Assembly: GCA_021801265.1 (NCBI GenBank)
Contig: JAJYYE010000012.1
Coordinates: 150,548 to 214,547, forward strand
Direction of reading: 5' to 3'
DNA: 64,000 bases
DNA from: Pseudomonadota bacterium
GTDB lineage: Bacteria > Pseudomonadota > Gammaproteobacteria > Halothiobacillales > Halothiobacillaceae
The position numbers and the translations under genes are program-made. Below the pieces are notes generated by a model that saw only the letters and a program-made list of their open reading frames with translations, searched no databases and was not told the origin of the DNA. Shown piece after piece: positions 35,434 through 44,701 of the stretch (within the stretch, counting starts at the first letter, position 1; the number at the start of each line of letters is the position of its first letter).

Positions 35434-36420
35434 TTAGCCGCCTGTCATTGACATAAACCGGATCACTTTTTCCGGTTTATCCTGAAACTCATGCCGCTCC
35501 GGCTTCAGGCCAATCGCTGAAACCAGCGCTGCTTTGAGTTCATCATCGGGAATCCCGCGACGCAACAGGGGGCGGAATGAAAAATTGTGTTCCTGGCCGA
35601 GACACATATACATCGTGCCATCCACGGCCAAACGCACCCGATTACAGGTCCCGCAGAAATGCTCGGACATGGGTGTGATAAAGCCGATTTGAGTATTGGT
35701 ACCCGCCACTTGCAAGTAACGTGCAGGCCCCGCCCCATCGACGGGATTGATGACGGGAATCAAGGGATAACGCTCAGAAAGACGTTGCTTTATCGTTTGC
35801 AGGCTAATGTAATGGTCGATGGCATTGCGTCCGGTATCGCCCATGGGCATGGTTTCAATCATCCGCAACACAAAACCATGCTGAATACAAAATTCAAGCA
35901 GCGGTTCAACGTCGTGCTCGTTCACACCCTTCATAACCACCATGTTGATCTTGATTGGCGCGATCCCCGCCGCTTTGGCGGCCATCAAACCCTCCAGCAC
36001 CTTACTGAGTTTACCTTGAGTGATTTGCTTGAAACGAGCTGCATCCAAGGTGTCGAGGCTCACATTCACGCGATCAACCCCCGCGGCCTTGAGTGGTGCT
36101 GCCATTTTGGCAAGGCGGGTCGCATTGGTGGACAACGCAATGTCGCGAATGCCAGGCAACGCATCAATACGCCGGACGATCTCTGCCACCCCTTGGCGCA
36201 CCAAAGGCTCACCGCCGGTAATACGCACATGCCGCAAACCCATGTCGGCCATAATGCCGACAAGACGCTCAATTTCATCCACAGTGAGCCAATGCTCAGG
36301 CACTTCGAAGTCATTAAAACCTTCAGGCATGCAATAAAAGCAGCGTAAATCACAACGATCCGTGACCGAAAGCCGCAGATAATCAATTGAACGCCCGAAC
36401 GGGTCCACCAAACTAGACAT
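35434..36420 (-). CDS. moaA: GTP 3',8-cyclase (molybdenum cofactor biosynthesis)
   Basis: Radical-SAM enzyme starting molybdenum-cofactor synthesis from GTP. The N-terminal 4Fe-4S cluster motif is Cys23-x3-Cys27-x2-Cys30; the C-terminal cluster region FCGTCNRVRL follows; the protein ends in the conserved GG tail required for activity. Length (328) is normal. It is the first gene of a minus-strand cofactor block whose other members lie upstream on the same strand. A leader hairpin lies 23-41 nt before the start. Confidence 0.96.
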   Translation of the reverse strand: MSSLVDPFGRSIDYLRLSVTDRCDLRCFYCMPEGFNDFEVPEHWLTVDEIERLVGIMADMGLRHVRITGGEPLVRQGVAEIVRRIDALPGIRDIALSTNATRLAKMAAPLKAAGVDRVNVSLDTLDAARFKQITQGKLSKVLEGLMAAKAAGIAPIKINMVVMKGVNEHDVEPLLEFCIQHGFVLRMIETMPMGDTGRNAIDHYISLQTIKQRLSERYPLIPVINPVDGAGPARYLQVAGTNTQIGFITPMSEHFCGTCNRVRLAVDGTMYMCLGQEHNFSFRPLLRRGIPDDELKAALVSAIGLKPERHEFQDKPEKVIRFMSMTGG

Positions 36421-36442
36421 ACTTCAACCTAAGAAGAAACAC

Positions 36443-36461
36443 CCCTGAAAAATACTCAGGG
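36443..36461 (-). promoter_or_regulatory. Leader hairpin before moaA
   Basis: CCCTGA (36443-36448) and TCAGGG (36456-36461) form a perfect 6-bp stem with a 7-nt loop in the moaA leader. I looked for the molybdenum-cofactor riboswitch pattern and did not find it. The rest of 36421-36674 shows nothing clear. Confidence 0.35.
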
Positions 36462-36674
36462 ACGTTTGTTAACACAATTCCGGCATAAACACATACCATC
36501 AATCAAAGATGGCTGATCGCGCAGTAATAACTTAGAGGTCGAAGCTCCAAATTATGCTCAAAAAGCCAATCCGTGCAGGAGTCGCTAGGTATAGTCAGAT
36601 ATAACGATAGCGCGGAAAAAAATATTTGCAAGCGCTATGTTCTAAAAAACCAATAGCAAGCCCATCCAGCACTT

Positions 36675-37154
36675 TTACCGAACCCAAGAACCCGTTTTGC
36701 CGCCATGCTTCTCCAGCAAACGGGTGGATTCAATCACCATCCCTCGATCGACGGCTTTACACATATCATACAGGGTCAGCGCCGCCACGGATGCGGCGGT
36801 CAAGGCTTCCATTTCAACCCCGGTTTGGCCACTTAAACGGCATTCGGCCAAAATATGTATTCCATTTTGAGCCACATCTGGCGTCAGCGTAACCGCGACT
36901 TTAGTCAGCAATAAGGGATGGCACATGGGGATCAGATCCCAGGTTTTTTTGGCCGCCATAATCCCTGCCACTCGAGCAACGGCTAAAACATCACCCTTCC
37001 TGTGCCCGCCAGACAGAATCAAAGCCAAGGTTTGGGGCTGCATACGGATAAAGGACTCGGCCAATGCAACGCGTTCTGTATGGGGTTTATCGCCCACATT
37101 CACCATCCGCGCCGCGCCGGTTTCATCAAGGTGCGTTAAATATTGCTCAGTCAC
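36675..37154 (-). CDS. moaC: Cyclic pyranopterin monophosphate synthase
   Basis: Second step of cofactor synthesis. Conserved phrases: [37 protein letters not shown] and [26 protein letters not shown] with the family's catalytic Lys and Asp. The frame opens at ATG 37163, but GTG 37154 forms the common GTGA overlap with the moeA stop, begins the standard MoaC N-terminus, and has AAGG at a suitable distance, so it is preferred. Translationally coupled to moeA. Confidence 0.9.
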   Translation of the reverse strand: MTEQYLTHLDETGAARMVNVGDKPHTERVALAESFIRMQPQTLALILSGGHRKGDVLAVARVAGIMAAKKTWDLIPMCHPLLLTKVAVTLTPDVAQNGIHILAECRLSGQTGVEMEALTAASVAALTLYDMCKAVDRGMVIESTRLLEKHGGKTGSWVR

Positions 37155-38356
37155 AAATACCATCCTTCAAAGGGGAAATAATCGACACAATCGCCCGGTT
37201 CCAAGGTGCAATCGGCGGGCATGAGAGCGACCCCATCCGCCCAAGCAATTGAGCTCAATAAACCAGAATTCTGGTTTGGGAAAAAAATGAGTTGGGTTTG
37301 TCCATTCGGCACGCGCTCACGCCGAACACGAATAAATTCGGGACGATCACCCGCTACCCATTTTTGCGCCAGCGGCAACCGTAGCGGCGGCCGATCAATC
37401 TCGGCGTTTGCCCCCATCATGCTGCGCAGCGCAGGTCGAACAAACAAGAAGAATGTCACAAATGTCGAGACGGGGTTTCCTGGTAAACCGATAAATGGCG
37501 TGATACCCACTCGGCCAAAAGCCAATGGTTTACCCGGTTTAAGGAAAACACGCCACGTGTCAATCGTACCGATTTCAGCCACCACCTGCCGCACAAGGTC
37601 GGCATCACCGACGGAAACACCGCCCGAAGTCAGTACCAAATCGGCCTCTGCCGCACCGCGCTGTAAAGCCACTCGAATCTCATCGGGGTGATCGGGCAAA
37701 ACACCCAAATCCAATACATTGACCGACAATCGCGCCAATGCCGCCAACAAAATGGCATGGTTGGCATTAAAGATTTTACCGGGCGGCAAAGCGTTTCCCG
37801 GCGCAATCAGTTCGTTGCCTGTAGTAAACACCGCCACACGAGGTTTTCTCACCACGTCGACGGCCGCAATGCCAACCGAGGCCAGCAGCCCGAGTTGCGC
37901 GGCATCTAATCGCGAGCCCGCCGCCAGAACAATTTGCCCGATTTGACTATCAGCTCCCCGCTGCCGCACGCCTGCACCGACACGGAGTGACTCATTCAGC
38001 ACGATAGCGCCATCCTCCTGCAGTGCAACCGACTCCTGAGCAATCACCGTATTGGCGCCATCGGGCAAGGCCGCGCCGGTAAATATTCGCCAAGCCACAG
38101 TTTGCGTCGGCAGAGTTTGCGGGGCATCACCGGCATAGGTAACGCCGGCAACAGTTCGGGCCTCACCCCATTGATAAGGAGCAACCAGTGCATAACCATC
38201 AAACAAACTCACATGGTTCGGCGGAACATCGTGCTGCGACCGCACGTCATGCGCAAGAAATCGCCCCAAGGCTTGGTCCAAAGGCAAAGTTTCTATCGCG
38301 GTCAAGCGAGTCAGATGCTGAATCAATCGTCGCTGGGCACTATCTATTGTTTCCAA
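37151..38356 (-). CDS. moeA: Molybdopterin molybdenumtransferase
   Basis: Inserts molybdate into adenylylated molybdopterin. The MoeA order is visible: substrate domain with [14 protein letters not shown] and [18 protein letters not shown], the MPT-binding [11 protein letters not shown], and [20 protein letters not shown], then a C-terminal barrel. Length (401) fits. The start is TTG at 38356 with GGAG about 10 nt upstream. It lies between moaE and moaC and is coupled to moaC by a 4-bp overlap. Confidence 0.94.
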   Translation of the reverse strand: METIDSAQRRLIQHLTRLTAIETLPLDQALGRFLAHDVRSQHDVPPNHVSLFDGYALVAPYQWGEARTVAGVTYAGDAPQTLPTQTVAWRIFTGAALPDGANTVIAQESVALQEDGAIVLNESLRVGAGVRQRGADSQIGQIVLAAGSRLDAAQLGLLASVGIAAVDVVRKPRVAVFTTGNELIAPGNALPPGKIFNANHAILLAALARLSVNVLDLGVLPDHPDEIRVALQRGAAEADLVLTSGGVSVGDADLVRQVVAEIGTIDTWRVFLKPGKPLAFGRVGITPFIGLPGNPVSTFVTFFLFVRPALRSMMGANAEIDRPPLRLPLAQKWVAGDRPEFIRVRRERVPNGQTQLIFFPNQNSGLLSSIAWADGVALMPADCTLEPGDCVDYFPFEGWYL

Positions 38357-38381
38357 AACGCTGAACTCCAGAAATTAATCA

Positions 38382-38882
38382 TCATTGCTCAATTTTTGAG
38401 GCGGCCGGGGAATCGAAATCGGCAAACCAACGCGACCTGGCGGCCGCATCACTCTCGCACGCATCCACCCAGCACGCCAAACCTTCGGGATCAGTTTCCT
38501 TTTTCCAAAAAGGCGCGTGCGTTTTCAAATAATCCATCATAAAAGTACATGCTTCTAATGCATCGTGGCGATGGGCACTGGCGACAGCAACCAAGACAAT
38601 TTGATCCGTCGGATATAACGCACCAATCCGATGGATTATAGTGACACCCGCAACCGGCCAACGATTTTTGGCCTCAAGCGCCACGCGCTTCAGTGCGCGC
38701 TCGGTCATTCCGGGATAATGTTCCAAGGTAAGCACGGCGACATCACGTGACTCATTCATGTCCCGTACCGTACCCAAAAAACAGGCCACAGCACCCACCT
38801 GCGCGCACCGCCCGCGTAACTCGGCCAATGCGCTATTGACATCAAAATCAGCTTCCTGAACAGAAATTTTCATAAAATGCAT
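38382..38882 (-). CDS. moaE: Molybdopterin synthase catalytic subunit
   Basis: Large subunit of molybdopterin synthase, which adds the dithiolene sulfurs taken from the MoaD C-terminal thiocarboxylate. Landmarks: GAVACFLGTVRDMN, LEHYPGMTE, IHRIGALYPTDQIVLVAVASAHR and FWKKE with the catalytic Lys. Length (166) is slightly long at the C-terminus. The small partner moaD is not in this window. It opens the cofactor block and is divergent from soxC. Confidence 0.93.
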   Translation of the reverse strand: MHFMKISVQEADFDVNSALAELRGRCAQVGAVACFLGTVRDMNESRDVAVLTLEHYPGMTERALKRVALEAKNRWPVAGVTIIHRIGALYPTDQIVLVAVASAHRHDALEACTFMMDYLKTHAPFWKKETDPEGLACWVDACESDAAARSRWFADFDSPAASKIEQ

Positions 38883-39070
38883 TCAACCTTCAGATAAATT
38901 TTAGCGATTATGACAGTGTCGCCCCCAAGGATTGACATCCTAAATGCGTCTAAAATCCAAAATTTCTAATACCCCATAGAAACACTCAAGGATGGCGCAG
39001 ATTGAATATTAGCGCTATCTGATGTAGATTTTATGGGCTGGAGTTCTCATGATTGAATTTTGTGATCGTA

Positions 39071-39088
39071 AATCAATATAGATTGATT
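39071..39088. promoter_or_regulatory. Perfect 7-bp palindrome upstream of soxC
   Basis: AATCAAT-ATAG-ATTGATT, about 160 bp before the soxC start, in the divergent region between moaE and soxC (38883-39247). It looks like a dimer operator. A further 5-bp hairpin, GGATC-GTCAA-GATCC (39203-39217), lies near the ribosome site. No clear sigma70 promoter was found: TTGACA at 38932-38937 has no well-spaced -10. Confidence 0.4.
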
Positions 39089-39247
39089 GACCAATCGCTT
39101 GGAACCATGAAGAATGCCGGGTCTCGTTGAAAGCATGAATCTCTTAACGTTAGAAAACAGCGTGCAGTACATCGTTGTCGGAGAATGGTGTATATGCCGG
39201 GTGGATCGTCAAGATCCTTGCAATTGCCTACAGTGCAGGAGTGAGCA

Positions 39248-40618
39248 ATGTCAGAAAATATGATTAACCCCGTACCCGAGGGTGCGAACAAAGCAGGCGT
39301 TGCGTCGAGTGATCGCCGCAAATTCCTGCGCAAGAGCGTTGCCTTGGCAGCCGGTGGCGCCGCCATCGCCGCGACCAGTGCAGCCAATGCTGGTGATGGT
39401 CTTAAAACATGGACTACCCCACTGAAAAACGAACCAACTCGGCACATGCTCGGGCGCGGCGTTGTTTCAGTTCCTTATGGTTTACCATCAAAATATGAAA
39501 GTGGCGTCGTTCGTCGCAATGTCGGCTGGTTAACAGCAGATACCATTGCCTCAATCAGTTTCACTCCTTGGCAAGATCTTCATGGGATTATTACCCCGAA
39601 TGGTCTGCACTTCGAACGTTATCACGCGGGTGCCGTCGATGTTGATCCAGCAGAACATCGCCTCGTTGTTCATGGCATGGTTAAACAGCCGATGATCTTC
39701 ACCGTTGAAGACCTTAAGCGCATGCCATCGCACACGGCAATTCACTTCCTTGAATGCCCTGCTAACGGTGCGATGGAATGGCGCGGTGTCCAAATGGACT
39801 CCCTGCAATTCACCCACGGCATGATGAGCTGCTCAGAGTGGACCGGCGTTAAGCTCACCACCCTGATGGAGATGGTCGGCGTTGATCCAAAATCCACCTG
39901 GTTCTATGGTGAAGGCGCTGATGGTTCAGCACTGCAACGCTCCATCCCGATGGAAGGCGCGCATGATCAGCATGGCAAACCAATTCCCGCACTGTATACC
40001 AGCCATTATCGCGATGCGATGGTTTGCTACGCAATGAATGGTGAGGCGCTGCGTCCGGAAAATGGATACCCCATCCGGTTATTCGTTCCTGGCTTTGAAG
40101 CCAACGTTTCAACCAAATACTTGCGTCGCCTCATGTTTGTCGACAAGCCATTGGTCACATATCAAGAAACCAAGCACTACATTGAAGTCCTGCCTAATGG
40201 CATGATTCGTCAATTTGATTTGGTCAATGAAGCGAACTCAGTTATCACCTCTCCTTGCCCTGATTTCAAAATGAATGGCAAAGGTACATATGAGATTCGC
40301 GGTATTGCCTGGTCGGGTTATGGCAAAGTGAAACACGTTGACGTGTCGATCGACGGTGGCAAAAACTGGACGGAAGCCAAACTGGTTGAACCGGTACTCA
40401 ACAAATGCTTAACCAAGTTCACACTGCCATTCGAATGGGATGGTAGCGAGAATCTGATTATGAGTCGCACAACCGATGAAACCGGTTACGTGCAGCCCAC
40501 ATTGAAACAACTACGCGAAGTCCGCGGTTTCAACAGTATTTATCACAAGAATTCAATTCAGGTCTGGAAGATTGAGAAGACCGGCGAGGTGAAGAATGTC
40601 CAAATCGAAAATGTCTAA
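39248..40618 (+). CDS. soxC: Sulfane dehydrogenase molybdenum subunit SoxC
   Basis: Periplasmic molybdenum enzyme of the sulfite-oxidase family that, in the Sox system, oxidises the SoxYZ-bound sulfane sulfur. A twin-arginine signal (SDRRKFLRKS) precedes a hydrophobic stretch ending in ANA, so it is exported folded with its cofactor. The cofactor-binding Cys lies in FLECPANGAMEW; the C-terminal dimerisation domain follows (IRGIAWSGYGKVKHVDVSIDGG). Length (456) fits SoxC. AGGAG lies seven nt before ATG. It overlaps soxD by 23 bp and is divergent from the cofactor genes. A SorA-type sulfite dehydrogenase is the main alternative. Confidence 0.88.
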   Translation: MSENMINPVPEGANKAGVASSDRRKFLRKSVALAAGGAAIAATSAANAGDGLKTWTTPLKNEPTRHMLGRGVVSVPYGLPSKYESGVVRRNVGWLTADTIASISFTPWQDLHGIITPNGLHFERYHAGAVDVDPAEHRLVVHGMVKQPMIFTVEDLKRMPSHTAIHFLECPANGAMEWRGVQMDSLQFTHGMMSCSEWTGVKLTTLMEMVGVDPKSTWFYGEGADGSALQRSIPMEGAHDQHGKPIPALYTSHYRDAMVCYAMNGEALRPENGYPIRLFVPGFEANVSTKYLRRLMFVDKPLVTYQETKHYIEVLPNGMIRQFDLVNEANSVITSPCPDFKMNGKGTYEIRGIAWSGYGKVKHVDVSIDGGKNWTEAKLVEPVLNKCLTKFTLPFEWDGSENLIMSRTTDETGYVQPTLKQLREVRGFNSIYHKNSIQVWKIEKTGEVKNVQIENV

Positions 40619-41315
40619 TTGGGGTTTAGGGCTCGCCGCAGCAGCTGTTGCGTTGACACTCAACGGCAACGCCTTCGCATTTGATACCAGTGCAGATAAA
40701 TCTGCACCTAAAGTCAGTGGCGTTGGCATGAACATCACTGATGCGGCCATCAAACCATGGAACATCAGCTACTTCTATGATGGCACCAATCTTCCTGATG
40801 GCAAAGGCACAGTAACTGCCGGTGAGAAGATTTATAACGCGCAATGCGCCATGTGTCACGGTGACTTTGGTGAGGGCGCGCACGGTTATCCGAAAATGGT
40901 TGGCGATCCAGTTGACCAGTTTGAAGCTTCTGCAAAAGCAGGTGTCGATGCGGTAAGTAACCGTGGCCTCAATAACAATTGGGGTAACGCCCCCACATTG
41001 ATGGACATGATCCATCGTGCGATGCCTTTCTACGCGCCAGGCACGTTGACTACGGACGAAGCATACTCGGTAACTTGCTATGTGATGAACCTGGCTAGCA
41101 TTCCTGGTGTGGGTGATGACTTTGTTTGCGACAAAACTTCCTTACCTAAGATTGTGATGCCAGGCGCAAAGCTCTACGTTACAAACTCTGGACCGGATAC
41201 AGATAACACACGTTGCATGAAAGATTGCTATAAAGGCACCGAGTTTGTGGTCGAAAAAGCAGCCTCTATCGGCGACGTTAGTGTAGGCAAGGTTCAAAAG
41301 AAAGATACACAGTAA
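40596..41315 (+). CDS. soxD: SoxD-like c-type cytochrome, monohaem
   Basis: Electron-accepting subunit of the SoxC enzyme. Signal peptide to about residue 29 (FAFA). One haem c site, Cys84-Ala-Met-Cys87-His88, with HRAMPFYAPGTL matching the conserved SoxD phrase. Extra cysteines in VTCYVMN, FVCDKT and NTRCMKDC may form disulfides. At 239 residues with a single haem it is the short form; Paracoccus SoxD is longer with two haems. GAGG lies eight nt before the ATG, inside the soxC 3' end. Confidence 0.85.
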   Translation: MSKSKMSNWGLGLAAAAVALTLNGNAFAFDTSADKSAPKVSGVGMNITDAAIKPWNISYFYDGTNLPDGKGTVTAGEKIYNAQCAMCHGDFGEGAHGYPKMVGDPVDQFEASAKAGVDAVSNRGLNNNWGNAPTLMDMIHRAMPFYAPGTLTTDEAYSVTCYVMNLASIPGVGDDFVCDKTSLPKIVMPGAKLYVTNSGPDTDNTRCMKDCYKGTEFVVEKAASIGDVSVGKVQKKDTQ

Positions 41316-41334
41316 TCTTTTTGCTCAGACCTGG

Positions 41335-41367
41335 AACCCCCGTTAACCGTTAACGGGGGTTTTTTTA
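41335..41367 (+). terminator. Rho-independent terminator of soxCD
   Basis: Perfect 12-bp stem AACCCCCGTTAA/TTAACGGGGGTT with CCG loop and a run of T, 20 nt after the soxD stop. Confidence 0.95.
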
Positions 41368-41446
41368 TGCCATAAATCATCAAAAAAAGTACAAACCCCC
41401 CAGAATAGGCATGAAGTGATCAGTGACATTTTTCAATAGGAAAAAA

Positions 41447-41926
41447 TCACTTATCGTTTGCATCTTGACGGCTCACATCAATGATGTGTCGTACGGTGCC
41501 ATCTGGATCGCGCGTCTCAACAATTTCGCCCTCATAAGTACGACTTGATTGACTTCGCTGCATGACGACACGGTGTAAATTTCTCGTAATCCAAAGACCA
41601 AATGTAAACCTTCTTAACCAAGGAATGATTAAGACCAACCCAATAAAATCAGTCAGGGGACCCGGTAGAATCAATAAAATGGCACCCAACCACGTGGCAA
41701 ATAAACCCAAGGTCTCGCTGGAATCTGCCTGATTCGTTGAATCAAACTGCCGCTGCCGCCCCATTGAGCGCAAATTCCCCTTTGTCGTGCGCAGCAATCC
41801 AACACCTACCACTGCCGTGCCCAGAATCCACATTAAAGTAAACCAAAAACCAAAGACCGCACCCATCGCGATTAGCAAAATAATCTCAATAATTGGAAGC
41901 AGAGCTATGAACAAAATAGGATTCAC
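41447..41926 (-). CDS. fxsA: FxsA family membrane protein
   Basis: A 159-residue inner-membrane protein. The FxsA signature is plain: IALLPIIEIILLIAMG at the N-terminus and LPGPLTDFIGLVLIIPWLRR after a central helix, giving about three to four membrane segments and a soluble C-terminal tail. In E. coli FxsA influences exclusion of phage T7 by the F plasmid, but its ordinary role is unknown. Divergent from dsbD. The 248-bp divergent region shows nothing definite. Confidence 0.92.
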   Translation of the reverse strand: MNPILFIALLPIIEIILLIAMGAVFGFWFTLMWILGTAVVGVGLLRTTKGNLRSMGRQRQFDSTNQADSSETLGLFATWLGAILLILPGPLTDFIGLVLIIPWLRRFTFGLWITRNLHRVVMQRSQSSRTYEGEIVETRDPDGTVRHIIDVSRQDANDK

Positions 41927-42174
41927 GATAAATAACCTTTATTAAATGAACAGTGCAAATTAGCAAATTTATTTGCATACTAACGAATAGTTTCACTGTC
42001 TGTTGTTCATAGTGATGGCGCTAAAACTAATTTTCAATGCACGAGATGATAAACATATGAAGCCATTATGTGGCAACAACTTCAGTTCTACTCTTTTTCC
42101 ACGGAATTTCCCCCAATAAACTGGGTCGAAGTCGATAGCTTTTAAACTCAACCCACAATGGTGCTTGGTACGGT

Positions 42175-44532
42175 ATGGCAACTCTCAAATTCATTAAAAG
42201 CCCTCTGGTTTGGATTCTCTTAAGTTTTTTCACCTTTGCTAACGTTGCCGCATACAGTGTGGATTTGCTCAGCCCGGAAGAAGCATTCCATGTATCCGGC
42301 TCGATCAAAAACTCGGATCTGACTCTGGCGTTTACGGTAGCACCGGGATATCACTTATACCGTGATCGAATTGAAATTTCGCCAGAGTCAAGCAATCTAA
42401 AACTGGGCAAACCCTCATTCCCAGAAGGGGTTATTGATAACGACCCCTATTTCGGCAAAATGGTTGTTTATAAAACTAATTTTATTGTTACCTATCCGAT
42501 CACGGCCAGTCAGGCGGGCGCGCAAAAAATTTCGGTTAAATATCAGGGGTGCTCAGATACCCAAGGCGTATGTTACCCACCACAAACTCAACGCCTCGAA
42601 GTAAATACACCGGCTATTTCAACCGCCACCGCTCCTCCAGCCAACACACCGGTAATAACCAGTCCTGCAACCATTGACTCTTTAGCGAGTTTGGGTGGTG
42701 GTGGCAGCAACGAACCATTGGAACCAGAGCAAGCATTCAAGCCGAGTTTAGTGTTAAAGAACCATGTGTTTTTCGTGCACTGGGATATTGCCAAAGACTA
42801 CCACCTCTATCGTGATCGTGTAACGCTGGCACTGGCAAACACAGATGCAACGATTACAGGGGCTTATATTGGTGAAGGCAAAGTCATTGATGATCCAGTC
42901 CTGGGTAAAACCGATGTGTTTTACACTAACATGGATATCAAAGTGGCAGTCAAACAAGGAAGTGACGATAGTGCTGTGGTCGTAGCAGGCTTCCAAGGTT
43001 GTGCAGATTTAGGCCTGTGCTACCCACCCATGGAACAGGCATGGGAAATCAATTTCAAAACAGGCCATGTTGAAAAATTACCCGCAGCGCCAAAGGCCAG
43101 TTTAAAACGAGTCATTGATTTTCCCGCAATAAGCATGCAAACACCCGCTGACTCAAAAATTCAAAAACTCACACAATCAAATGCAGCAGCCGTGGAGACC
43201 TCAGCACCTGCACAAATCAGCCAAACCGATGCCATTACCCAAAAACTCAAAACTGGCAGTATTTGGACGATCATCCTCGGCTTCTTAGTGATTGGCCTTT
43301 TGTTAGCCTTTACCCCTTGCGTATTTCCGATGATCCCAATTTTAGCGGGTATTATTGCCGGTCAAGGCGATAAAATAACCACACGCAAGGCGTTCGTACT
43401 ATCACTCGTCTATGTTTTAGCAATGGCGGTGACCTATACCATCGCAGGCGTACTCGCTGGCTTGTTTGGCTCGAATTTGCAGGCCGCATTCCAAAACCCG
43501 TGGATATTAAGTGCCTTCGCAGCAATCTTTATCGCACTTGCTTTCTCCATGTTTGGCTTTTTCGAGTTACAACTCCCCTCTTCACTGCAATCTAAAATTA
43601 TGCAGGTGCAAAACAACCAGCAAGGCGGCACGCTCATTGGTGTAGCCATCATGGGTTTGCTTTCCGCGCTTATTGTAGGGCCATGCATGGCGCCACCATT
43701 GGCTGGCGCACTCATCTATATCGGCCAAACCGGTGATGCGATACTGGGCGGCGTTGCTTTATTCGCGATGAGTATCGGCATGGGGATTCCGCTGATTATC
43801 GTGGGTACGCTCGGCGGTAAATTCCTGCCCAAAGCGGGCGCGTGGATGGATGCGGTTAAATACGTGTTCGGCGTACTCATGCTCGGTGTCGCGATTTGGA
43901 TGCTAGAACGTATCGTGCCGGGTGTGGTAGCGCAAATCCTTTGGGGGCTGTTATTGATTGGATCAGCGGTGTATTTAAGCGCGGCCGATCCGCTCGAAGC
44001 AGTGGCTTCTGGCTGGTCAAAGCTCTGGAAAACCTTTGGCATCGTGATGCTTATCTGGGGCAGCCTGATTTTAATCGGCGTTGCAACCGGGGGCAAGGGC
44101 AGCGTCTTTGCGCCCCTCTCAGGATTAACACAGGGCGGTTCAAGTCCAGGTAATACCGTAGATGCCATTACGTTCAAACAAGTAAAAAATCTGGATGAAT
44201 TAAACCATGAGTTAGCCGCGGCGAAGGCGGTGGGCAAACCTGTCATGTTCGATTTTTATGCCGACTGGTGCGTGTCGTGCAAAGAGATGGAACACAACAC
44301 ATTCAGTGATGCTGGCGTGATTTCAGCACTCAAACCATTCGTGCTGTTGCAAGCGAATGTCACCAATAATAACGCCGACGATAAAATACTCTATAAACGG
44401 TTTGGCGTGCTTGGCCCGCCTACAATCGTATTTTTCAATGCCAAGGGCGAGGAACAAAATGCCCAACAAGTGGTTGGCTACGAATCCCCGAAAACCTTCA
44501 TCAAACACATTCAAGCAACGATTAACCCTTAA
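42175..44532 (+). CDS. dsbD: Thiol:disulfide interchange protein DsbD with duplicated N-terminal domain
   Basis: Carries reducing power from cytoplasmic thioredoxin to periplasmic thiol proteins, needed for cytochrome c maturation. Signal peptide (about 1-26); first nDsbD-like domain with Cys126/Cys133 in GCSDTQGVCYPP; second with Cys276/Cys282 in GCADLGLCYPP; eight-helix membrane domain with Cys382 (FTPCVFPMIP) and Cys504 (GPCMAPP); thioredoxin-like C-terminus with Cys699-x2-Cys702 (WCVSCK). E. coli DsbD (about 565 residues) has one N-terminal domain; here there are two, accounting for the 785 residues. The first copy has one extra residue between its cysteines. The ribosome site is weak. 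Confidence 0.92.
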   Translation: MATLKFIKSPLVWILLSFFTFANVAAYSVDLLSPEEAFHVSGSIKNSDLTLAFTVAPGYHLYRDRIEISPESSNLKLGKPSFPEGVIDNDPYFGKMVVYKTNFIVTYPITASQAGAQKISVKYQGCSDTQGVCYPPQTQRLEVNTPAISTATAPPANTPVITSPATIDSLASLGGGGSNEPLEPEQAFKPSLVLKNHVFFVHWDIAKDYHLYRDRVTLALANTDATITGAYIGEGKVIDDPVLGKTDVFYTNMDIKVAVKQGSDDSAVVVAGFQGCADLGLCYPPMEQAWEINFKTGHVEKLPAAPKASLKRVIDFPAISMQTPADSKIQKLTQSNAAAVETSAPAQISQTDAITQKLKTGSIWTIILGFLVIGLLLAFTPCVFPMIPILAGIIAGQGDKITTRKAFVLSLVYVLAMAVTYTIAGVLAGLFGSNLQAAFQNPWILSAFAAIFIALAFSMFGFFELQLPSSLQSKIMQVQNNQQGGTLIGVAIMGLLSALIVGPCMAPPLAGALIYIGQTGDAILGGVALFAMSIGMGIPLIIVGTLGGKFLPKAGAWMDAVKYVFGVLMLGVAIWMLERIVPGVVAQILWGLLLIGSAVYLSAADPLEAVASGWSKLWKTFGIVMLIWGSLILIGVATGGKGSVFAPLSGLTQGGSSPGNTVDAITFKQVKNLDELNHELAAAKAVGKPVMFDFYADWCVSCKEMEHNTFSDAGVISALKPFVLLQANVTNNNADDKILYKRFGVLGPPTIVFFNAKGEEQNAQQVVGYESPKTFIKHIQATINP

Positions 44533-44640
44533 TGGCATCATCTCTGGCTTTTACACCGTAAACAGGGGCTGCGGAAATGAGCGACCGAAGTTGGTAAACG
44601 CCTCAAGAGGTAACGAGTAGGAATAAGAAGCCCACTGATT

Positions 44641-44667
44641 AAAGAACCCGCTAAAAGCGGGTTCTTT
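44641..44667. terminator. Bidirectional terminator between dsbD and pstB
   Basis: Perfect 11-bp stem AAAGAACCCGC/GCGGGTTCTTT with a TAAAA loop, positioned between two converging genes. A/T tracts inside the stem ends let it work in both directions. Confidence 0.85.
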
Positions 44668-44701
44668 AATTCCATACAATAAAAACAAGGGTTAAACGAA
44701 C

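Noticed and set aside
36421-36674. Molybdenum-cofactor riboswitch before moaA
   Set aside because: I compared the leader with the known motif and found only a single 6-bp hairpin, not the expected multi-stem pattern.
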